A DNA stretch of 64,000 bases from Adiantum capillus-veneris (Eukaryota > Streptophyta > Polypodiopsida > Polypodiales > Pteridaceae): the NCBI GenBank assembly GCA_014529385.2, contig CM043963.1, positions 80,367,412-80,431,411 on the forward strand. Reading direction: 5' to 3'. The translations under genes were made by a program, and so were the position numbers. This document shows positions 55,803-64,000 of the stretch, one piece after another; within the stretch, counting starts at the first letter, position 1, and each line of letters starts with the position of its first letter. The notes beneath the pieces were generated by a model. The model did no database searches. It was not told the origin of the DNA and saw only the letters and a program-made list of their open reading frames with translations.

Positions 55803-56167
55803 TGTTGAGATGTCAAGCTCAACATGTACGACTCCTAAATGGCTACCACTAACAGTCATCATCACTGGCGCGTCTTGATGGATATGAATATCTTTGCCAG
55901 TGATACTACAACTGTACTACACGGAGTTGGTCTACCTACTGAAGTGATGGTACACTTATCTACTCACCTCACTCACTAGCGGTTTACATTAGAACATTGT
56001 ACTAGTTTCCTTTTTATGTTGTATTTTCCTTATTTTTTGTAGACCTCTTATCTTGAGTTAGTGAAGAAGAAGAAGAAGTATAGTCTTTTGCCTCCATCTT
56101 TTTGTGTGTGTGTGTGTGTGTGTGTGCTTGCAAGAGCTCAAGCTCTCTCCTTCTCTATCTCTTGACA
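55803..56167 (+). repeat. 3' LTR of Copia G
   Basis: Starts TGTTGAGATGTCAAGCTC after the polypurine tract GAGCTTGAGGGGAG. Contains a (GT)n run at 56106-56127. The 3' end near CTTGACA (56167) is approximate. Confidence 0.75.
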
Positions 56168-56586
56168 CGTAGTAGATGGCTCATATGATGTAGATGCCAA
56201 CAATCCTTTCTAGACACACTCTTTCCTCTTAAGCACTGGCAGTTTTTGACTTATACATTAGGGCATCCTCTGACAAACTTGCAAATCCTTCCTCACATGA
56301 AGTTGCTTCTTGGATCAAATGCATACTACAGGTAGATACACTACAAGTTTTATACATTTCTATAACTATGAAAATTGAGTGTAAATATCACTTTTGTCAC
56401 TCTAGAGTGTGAATACCATTTTTTAGACCTCGAAAATCGTCATTTGAATGTAAATATTTACACAGGGGATTTTTTCTACATTCCTTTTTTTCTAGTAGAA
56501 AAATTATCTTTGCTTTTTTCTAGTAGCGAAAAAGAGATATTCTAATGCTCTATTGGTTTTCTAGTCACAACCCTCTGAGGAGATCA

Positions 56587-56589
<3 letters not shown>

Positions 56590-56654
<65 letters not shown>
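56590..56654. repeat. (AG)n microsatellite
   Basis: Pure GA/AG run of about 65 bp. Confidence 0.97.
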
Positions 56655-56657
<3 letters not shown>

Positions 56658-57036
56658 GACATGGTCCATGATCTATGGCCTCTCAAAGGCCTCCTACTAA
56701 AATCATTGACTTCCATTGCATCTTGGGTTCTGCTCATGCAGCATTGCGTCCTCTCCCATGCGTACAACAAATTTCACACCATGGTCCTGCATGATGGCTA
56801 TCTATTTTCCAAAGTGCATGGGTCCAAATCTTTCTCTCTCATCCAAATTGACACTGCAAACAATTATCAGCTCTTTCATCATTCCAATATAATTATTGTC
56901 TACCCTACTTGGGCATGATGGATATTGTACGGGCCATCCACCATGGGTTCATTGATGTTGCTATGTAGGCCTCATCACACTGAAGTTGCATTAACTTTGG
57001 AGAAAAGAAGTGATGGGTGGTTCCTTCACCCTATGT

Positions 57037-57038
<2 letters not shown>

Positions 57039-57101
<63 letters not shown>
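57039..57101. repeat. Poly-C (33 nt) joined to (CT)n
   Basis: An uninterrupted run of 33 C from 57039 to 57071 passes directly into CT repeats. It could form i-motif/G-quadruplex structures on the two strands. Run length is error-prone in assemblies. Confidence 0.9.
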
Positions 57102-57105
<4 letters not shown>

Positions 57106-57590
57106 GCGATAGAGCTTCTCCTCCCTTCTACCCTCTCTCCTTTTTCCTATCCATCATCTAGATATTCATGTGAAGCAAGGATTCTGGATTCTTTTGCATC
57201 CACTCCTTTGCATATGTAAGTTGTTGCAACCACTACCATGGTTAGATCCTACAAACTAAGAGAAGGTGATGATGGTGATGCAATATTCATTGGCCAATAA
57301 TAGGCAAGTGCGATGAGACTTGCATGCTCTTTGAAGCACAAGCATGCTCTATTCATGAACATAGTCAATAGTAGCATGCCCCTCCTTCAATTGAAAACGT
57401 GTTCCAACTTTCATGGGGTTCTATTCACAACATCGATGCACCAACAAAGGACACCACTGGAGAGCATCTATTACATGTAACGGAATTGATGCTCCTAAAA
57501 ATCACAAAAGGTAATTGTTTTTCTCTCTCTTCCCCACTGTGTGTGTTTCAATATGCATTGAAAGCTCACATGGTCGCTAGTTAAAGCCTG

Positions 57591-57692
<102 letters not shown>

Positions 57693-58216
57693 ATCTATGT
57701 CGTGCTTTGTTTGGTGAATGAATGGAGGTAGCAAGTTCTCAACTAGCCAATCTCCAGCAACATAATGACATACGTACATCGTGAGACACCCTAGATTCAT
57801 AGGACGGTTTGCTCGCAAACAGATCATTTGTGCAACATGGAAGTTTAATCTTGGGGGTGGGTTGGTGGTGATTGAGATTAAGGTTTCCTAATGGAAACCA
57901 ATGTAGACCACCAAAACACATGAGAGGATGGCACCAAGGCTAGTTCCAAGATACGGAATGGTAGGCATGTAATGAAAAATAGTGACAAGTGGGAACTTGG
58001 GCTTGAACAAGTATTCCAATGAGAGATCACACTTCATAGAAAGGTTGCGATAGGGATCAAACCCAATGTAAGGTTTGTGGGCACTAGTGAGGTTGATTGA
58101 TCCGTCTAGCATGACGTAGCCCTTATTAGCCCACTTGGGACCCACTTGAGAAGTAGTGAATGGAAGGATGACGCATTTTATTGTTTAAATCTAAGTTCCC
58201 TCTCTCTTGCTCTCTC

Positions 58217-58218
<2 letters not shown>

Positions 58219-58300
<82 letters not shown>
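58219..58300. repeat. Compound (AC)n(TA)n(CT)n microsatellite
   Basis: AC run to about 58251, TATATATA, then CT run 58262-58300. Confidence 0.96.
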
Positions 58301-58305
<5 letters not shown>

Positions 58306-58961
58306 GGAACATGGAGAGTGGGAAGAAATTTTACTTCTCTAAGGAAGACAAACATCATGTAGAGAGGGGGGAAATGGTCCATTTTCAGGTTGGAGCACAT
58401 CATGGAGCACTAGGGCGTTTCGCTATGGTGAACATCATGGAACTTCAACAACATTTCCTTTCCCTTATCTTTGATGATCAAGCAATAGGAAAAATGGTTG
58501 ACGTGTTGTTGAATGGATAATTGTCATTATCTATATAGACGAGACTTTCCATGGCAACTCTTCATTCAATCCTCACTACAAACACTAACATTTCCATTGA
58601 GGATGTAGTCTCAGATCCAATATGTGAAGGCTATTGAAGGCATCTAATTTGTGGAAGAAGTAAAAAATCTGATTGTAGTGGGGGAATGGTTGGTACACAT
58701 GTGTGATCCATGTTAAGGTCTAGAACATTTGGAGAGCAAGTTGAAAGTGAAAGAAAGAGATGAGAAGATAGGGATCAGATTACGTGAGAGAGATATAGTG
58801 CTATTTTGTTGCCAGGGCAACGACCATCCTCACTAACCAAATGATTGTGATCAAAGCACAAAGGGTAAAATTTCAATTGCCCACTAAGGCCAGACAAATA
58901 GTCACGGATTAAACTGAGCTTAGAAGGAACATATAAGGTTATGTATTAGTCTACTTTAGGA

Positions 58962-59434
58962 AAAAATTACCAAAAATATACCTATAATTTGTGGAAATTC
59001 CCAAAACACAATTCCCATTGTACCCCTCACATTTGGCCAAAAATCTCCAAAATGCCCTTCAATTTTGCCAAAATTCCCAATATACCCCTAATTAGCCTTG
59101 CAACAAACATATCTAAAAAGAATTCTTTTTTCAACTCTTTATAGAAAGATTGGTTCTCCTCAATAGAAAATGATAGAACTAGATAGTATCGAGGGCTCTT
59201 CAAATGAAATCGTTTATCATTTTTGAATACAGATGCTTCTATTTGTGAGCACGTTGGTGAATAATTTTTTCTAAGATGTTAAAAGATATATATCTCCATC
59301 GTCTTAAACATTAGACTATGCAAAAATTGGACCAAATCCATCCCAAAATGATACAAGAGTATATTGGAAAATTTTGAAATTTGAGGGGTATTTTGGAAAT
59401 TCCCACAACTTACAGGGGTATTTTGGTGATTTAA
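58962..59434. repeat. MITE-like element, about 470 bp
   Basis: The left end AAAAATTACCAAAAATATAC and the inverted right end (AAATCACCAAAATACCCC) share about 50 bp, including TTGTGG(A/G)AATT(C/T)CCAAAA. The interior repeats the theme of 'ATACCCCT' and 'AATTCCCAA'. No coding capacity. Confidence 0.7.
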
Positions 59435-60023
59435 TATAGATAGGCATGAACTCGCAACTTGTGGTCAATATAGAGCCAGTTCACATGCATGACAGGTTGC
59501 CAAAATGTTCACAACTAGCAACCGAAAGTGTTTTCATTCAAATGAGAAGAGAGATGCTGTGAAGTTTGTTTGTTGCCACAGCCGGAGGCCGTTGCCAATG
59601 CAACGATTCGATTTGACTACAAAAAGTGTGGCCTGGAATTTCGCTTGCTTGCAGGAAAGTTGCTTTTTCCAGAAGGGGTGCAAAGGGGTGCACGTGTGTA
59701 AAGGGGGGACGGAGGCGCGAGGGAGGGAGAGAGAGAAAGAGGCACGCACTGCAGCAAGCAAGAAAGAGAGCCACTGAGCTGCTTTTTCTCAGGCGTGCGC
59801 ATGCAACAGCGATCTTGACAAAGCAGCTAGGATGCTCGTCTCTTTCTGTGTTGCTAGGTATTGCTTGATTATTTAATCATTGATAGTCTATTATTGCTAC
59901 AATATCATCCAAAAATTGCTGCTAGGCTTTTTCCAGAGATTCGATTCCCCTTGGTTAATCTATTTGCAAGAACCCCTAAAATCTTTTGTTCTCCTTTTTG
60001 CCTTTCACCAGACACAGACAGAT
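59435..60023. other. Stretch with no supported gene
   Basis: The purine-rich segment (59690-59770) followed by GTTGCTAG|GTATTGC at 59855 could be a 5' untranslated exon and donor site of a plus-strand transcript. Nothing downstream confirms it. Confidence 0.25.
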
Positions 60024-61334
60024 CTAAGAATCTGTGTTCGGCCCTGCCTGGCTTGCTCCAAAGCGAATAATCTTGTGGGCTTTTAATTGCAGGCGAGTCA
60101 TGTGCATTAACTCCTGCAATGGACCTGAGACCATTATTCCACCTTGATTCTCATCACTACCTTCATAATCATCAGAATGTGATGTGTCATCGTAAAAGCC
60201 TGTTTGTTCAGATGCAACCTTGGCCGGTGTGTCTGACTGACTGTCAGTGCATATAGACATCAACTCATTATCTTTACTGGCACCTCCACTTTCAGCTGAG
60301 GCTACAAATTTTCCTGTTGCTTGTTTTCTTCTTTTGGATTTTGACTTTCTTGACAATCTCTGACTTGTTGAAATATGATCATTGCTTCCTAGTATTTAGC
60401 AATGACTCTTTACTCCTTTGGGCTCTAAGCAAACGTTTAGACTGCCAACAGCATTACAATTGGCTGTTGAAGTGCTAAGGTCTTCGTCACAATTGCTCAA
60501 TGAGATAAAAGCACAGTTAGAGTCATCTAGCAAGACCCTGTGCTTCCCAACAGACGGCACTGAGCAATACTTGCCTTTTGAAGCTTATTGATTGTTTTAT
60601 TAATTGTAGTTATAGACTATTTTAAGTTTGCTTTACTAGTGCTGGACCTTGAAACCCGCAACTTGCCGTTGTGATGTTGCTACATCCTCGAGTTTGAGGG
60701 TATTTACTCTGAGTATATCCATTCATTGAGAATGGAGATGTCTCAGTTTTCCTACAATACTCTAAGTATGCTTGGCTACGAGATATTCAGGGCGAGCTAT
60801 TCATAACACGATGTAGTTGCCGAACCAGTTTCTCATTGTCAGAAGGAGGTGGAATTGGACAAGCAAAAGTGCAAAGTTTGTATGTTTGCTGAGTGTTGTT
60901 GTATTCATCACAACAGGGTTATCATCGACACTTGCAGTAAAAGGAGCAACGATAGAATTTTGACCGGATTGTATGTGTTTGCCTTCCTGAACCCTGTCCG
61001 AAATAGCATTAGTATCCACAATATGAAAAGTAACAGTGGGACTTTGATCGGCATGTGTTTTCTCAGCATCCTTGTTCAGAATGAAACTGGTACTACTGTT
61101 CGACAATGCCCTCTTCTTTCCGAACTTCTTTCTTGCAGGGCCATGAACACTTTTACTGAAAGGAAGATGAGGAAGCGGTAAAAACTTAGGTCCAGATCCA
61201 CATTCTCCTGCTAGCTCTTTCCCAATTCTGTTTTGTTTACATGAGGCCCAACCATTCATATCTGGCTGGTACTCCAGTAACTCATTTTCAACAGCAAGGG
61301 CTACAGCTTCGAGGGCAGTCCTTGCAGCCTGCAT
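60024..61334 (-). pseudogene. Decayed multi-exon host-like gene, unidentified
   Basis: Minus strand. Exon-like blocks: 61324-60880 (ATG near 61334; LEYQPDMNGWASCKQNRIGK, GPKFLPLPHLPFSKSVHGP, SPTVTFHIVDTNAIS); then, in a shifted frame from about 60900 to 60660, CPIPPPSDNEKLVRQLHRVM, a TGA, QAYLEYCRKTETSPFSMNGY; then about 60575-60024 with GKYCSVPSVGKHRVLLDDSN, one TAA, a basic KSKSKRRKQATGK and an acidic TSHSDDYEGSDENQGG. The composition is that of a nuclear regulatory protein and not of a retrotransposon. At least two in-frame stops indicate a pseudogene or captured fragment. Family not recognised. Confidence 0.5.
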
Positions 61335-61643
61335 TCATGTTGCAAAAAATCCAGGCCGAGGAGGGCAAGAAAACTTTGCGCTATTTTGTCCCAGCGTGAA
61401 GGTTCCTTTGGTGGGCTATTGTCGTCGGGTGCAAGTCTACAACCGCTTCCACCTATATGGAATTGCCTAGGACTAACTTTGAAAAGGTTGGCTGACTCCA
61501 CAGTATAGTGAGGATTTGTTGCGGTTAGGTGAGATCTGCGAGGCCAAGGCTGAATCTATGGTGTCCAAGTGCTGGAAATTGAAAACGCTGGTGTGCTGGT
61601 CTGGTTCGCCGTTTGGAATCTGCAAACACTAGGCTGGACCTCC
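61333..61643 (+). repeat. Direct repeat copy 1, about 310 bp
   Basis: Matches 62526-62840 along its full length with many substitutions (ATTCATGTTGC(A/G)AAAAATCCA ... CACTAGGCTGGACCTCC against CGCTAGGGTGGACCTCC). It starts exactly where the decayed gene's first exon lies. Confidence 0.85.
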
Positions 61644-61907
61644 GAGGGATCTGCAATAACAATGACGAAGGTGACATTGTCAAAATAGGGATCTACGATG
61701 ACGACGATGTCGCCTGACGAGGATGGTGCTGACGACGACAACGTCAAGGCTGAACACTGGAAAAGCTAAATTCTCTGCTATGGAACTGCTAGTGTGGTGG
61801 TATTGTGGCTGAAAATGCAGAACATTGGCTGGCCTGGCTGTAAATTGGAAATTGCTGGCTGTTTTGGGTTTGGCTTGGTCGATGCAGCGAGGACCTGTTT
61901 ACAGGAT

Positions 61908-61946
61908 GTCGACGACGATGACGATGATGGTGACAATGATGATGAT
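61908..61946. repeat. Imperfect GAC/GAT trinucleotide tract
   Basis: Run of GACGAC, GATGATG and related triplets. Similar triplets recur near 61690-61740. Confidence 0.7.
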
Positions 61947-62525
61947 GCAGCAAGGGGCTGAAGGCTGAGAACATTGACCTGTTGTGGCTGAAGCGGGAAA
62001 AACACGCTGCTGGTAGTGTTGTAGCATGGTCCTGCAGTAAGTTGAGCGTTGCGGTACATTGTTGCTAGGGCTGAAAATGCTGATGTCTGAGCCTCAAGCA
62101 GCTAATAAGCTGATGTAGAACCAACAGTGAGGATGTTTAAGGGGAATGCTGGTTGGAAGCTGATATTGCGGGTCCTGTGGACACTAACCTTTGTCATTGG
62201 CTACTTCCACTTCTTCCTCGAATACCAGGAATGTCTGCAGAGGCCAGCATTGGTAGGATGAGCAACCGTGAAATCAGGGCATGACCAGCAAGAGGAACTC
62301 AAAATTACTTCTTGGTTCGCTAACATATAAGAATTTGTTGATGCGCTCATTTACATGAGTGCGAAAATGGTTGCGCTATGCAAGAGAAGGTGGGGTGTGC
62401 ATCAGATAGAGGCTCACAAAATGCCACGCTAGACTCTGAGCTGACTGAGGCTAGTGCTAGGCTGCGGCGAAAGCTTGTCGGTGGAATGTAGACGTAGTGT
62501 GCACGTAGTAGTGTGCGTATAGTTG

Positions 62526-62840
62526 CATTCATGTTGCGAAAAATCCAAGCCAAGGAGGGCAAGAAAGCTTTGGGCTATTTTGGTCCGGCGTTAAGGTTCG
62601 TTTGGTGGGCTGTTGTTGTAACCACTTTCACCTATATAGGACCGTTTAGGGCTGACTTTGGAAAGGTTGGCTGAGTCCACGGTACACTGAGAATTTGTTG
62701 CGGGCAGGTGAGGTCTGCGAGGCTAAGACTAAATCTATGGCATTTAAGTGTTGGAAATTCAAAATGTTGGCGTGCTTGTTTGATTTGCCATCAGAATCTG
62801 CAAACGCTAGGGTGGACCTCCAAACTGAAAACGCCAGGCT
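62526..62840 (+). repeat. Direct repeat copy 2, about 310 bp
   Basis: Second copy of the 61333-61643 unit, 1.19 kb downstream in the same orientation. No coding frame is shared, so the duplication is of non-coding or formerly exonic DNA. Confidence 0.85.
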
Positions 62841-63281
62841 GACCTGCATTAAAAAAAAAAGCTAGGCTTGATTTGTAGCCAAAAAACGCTATCTGCTTCT
62901 GTAGGTTGGAAATGCTAGGCTCCTTGCTGGTCTTGCTGAGAAGCAGCACTGCAAGTTGCTGGAACTTCTTCTGCCTTCTCTGCCAGAAAGTGCTAGTGCT
63001 AGGTTTCTTTTACGGTTACTTAGTAAATTTGCCCTACTTACTTTTCCAACAAAGGTCGCTATTGATAAATAAGTGAAAAATGTGTAAACTAGAAAAAACT
63101 GGCTTAATTTGAAGCATCGTTGATTCCAACATCTTGTTTTTCACAGCAAGAGCAACTGCTTCATGTTCTCAGCAATACTAGGCACTACTAGGCCTAGACT
63201 TTAACAACATGTTGAAGTTTGAGAAGCAGTGCTGTGTTGCGGAAATCACAATTGTTTACGAAGGTGAAACCTCTTCATACT

Positions 63282-63635
63282 GTTAGTTGAAACCAGGAAA
63301 AGTTGCAAAATGAAATGCTCAAGAAAGACACGGTGAATTATGTACTAAGCTGCAGAACTATCTTTTGCGTTCCTTATTCTATTGCTCTTTTGCTGTTAAC
63401 TTACATGTACACCATGGTTTTCTTATTATTGGAAACTTGGTATCACAGTTTGCTAACTGTTAGTTGAAACCAGGAAAACTTGCAAAATGAAATGCTCAAG
63501 AAAGACACGGTGAATTATGTACTAAGCTGTAGAACTGTCTTTTGCGTTCCTTATTCTATTGCTCTTTTGCTGTTAACTTACATGTACACCATGGTTTTCT
63601 TATTATTGGAAACTTGGTATCACAGGTTGCTAAAT
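63282..63635 (+). repeat. Tandem duplication, 177-bp unit x 2
   Basis: Units 63282-63458 and 63459-63635 are almost identical (GTTAGTTGAAACCAGGAAAA ... TATCACAG), differing at only a few positions, so the duplication is recent. The last 365 bases of the window after it show no gene. Confidence 0.96.
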
Positions 63636-64000
63636 TTTTTTCTTTGTTTGTAGAGGAAGGTAAAGAGAAAGATGCACCTTACATATTGGTGGAGCTATTT
63701 TGATTATGATGGCCACATTGAGCTGTGTAGAGGTAAGAAAAGAGAAAATAATTCCACGTTTTGAGTCATGCCACATAGAGATTTTTTGAGGGGTGAGGTT
63801 TCCAAAAGCAAGTTAGCTAAAAAACTCTTTTTGCCTGCAAGCATGCTAGTAAAGTAGTCACACACTTTTGAGCATGGTGTCTACATTTATTCCTTCCTCC
63901 AGAAGCTTTAGGAAATTACTTGTACAAATAATTTGTTGAGAATTGAATAGGCTACGTTCCATTGTTTCTTTCTCTTTGTTGTTGTAAACAGTTGAACTGA

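Larger units (their letters stand above)
53398..56167 (+). mobile_element. Copia element G (internally deleted, decayed)
   Basis: A short 5' LTR remnant (53398-53480, TGTTGAGGTGTCAATCTCAACATG) is joined directly to integrase C-terminal coding. RT, RNase H and a 3' LTR (55803 to about 56167) follow. The wording is close to Copia F (1433-3460), so they are one family. One deletion removed the rest of the 5' LTR, gag, protease and integrase core. Confidence 0.85.

Overview
The window looks like intergenic, repeat-choked nuclear DNA from a land plant with a large genome. Evidence: many Ty1/copia and Ty3/gypsy LTR retrotransposons nested in each other, plant-type GT-AG introns with TATA promoters, MITE-like foldbacks and very long (CA)n, (CT)n, poly-G and poly-C tracts. 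A fern or other non-angiosperm plant is possible, but the sequence alone does not prove it. No rRNA, tRNA or CRISPR was recognised.

Layout. 1-1003: 3' end of a Tat/Athila-like Gypsy element (A1) inserted in a fragment of a second Gypsy family (B). 1004-3925: a 5'-truncated Copia (F, minus strand) whose pol is fused in frame to an unrelated cysteine- and aromatic-rich segment. 3926-6573: non-coding, with two giant (CA)n arrays. 6574-14090: a decayed Gypsy B provirus split by a 3.1 kb element with terminal inverted repeats (10567-13695). 14095-17560: a very degraded Copia (C). 17570-19440: a minus-strand Copia remnant (D). 20025-35230: a dual-RNase-H Gypsy (E). Its 3' LTR holds a complete Gypsy element (A2, 25779-34756, minus) with 437-bp LTRs, a 5-bp target duplication and an extra ORF after integrase. 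35231-36158: non-coding, with poly-G repeats.

36159-45707 is the most unusual part. A plus-strand multi-exon gene of unidentified, transposase-like character is split by a truncated Copia (I). It is followed by an intact 287-codon ORF that encodes a histone H3 with its tail cut in two by about 111 residues. Two foldback repeats come next, then two convergent minus-strand genes of unknown function. The H3-like gene and one of the minus-strand genes share a very similar core promoter (a TATA box about 20 nt before a CATTTT-xx-CATTTTC motif). This suggests the genes belong to one unit, possibly a large gene-carrying DNA transposon, although I could not find its ends.

45718-64000: a solo or orphan LTR (H), LTR fragments, several tandem duplications, another Copia (G, 53398-56167), microsatellites, a MITE and a decayed minus-strand multi-exon host-like gene (60024-61334). 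Direct duplications fill the rest. Nearly all retrotransposon frames are broken. In the cases I could judge, most stops look like CGA to TGA, CAG to TAG or TGG to TAG, as expected from deamination of methylated, silenced DNA. The H3-like ORF is a clear exception to this decay.
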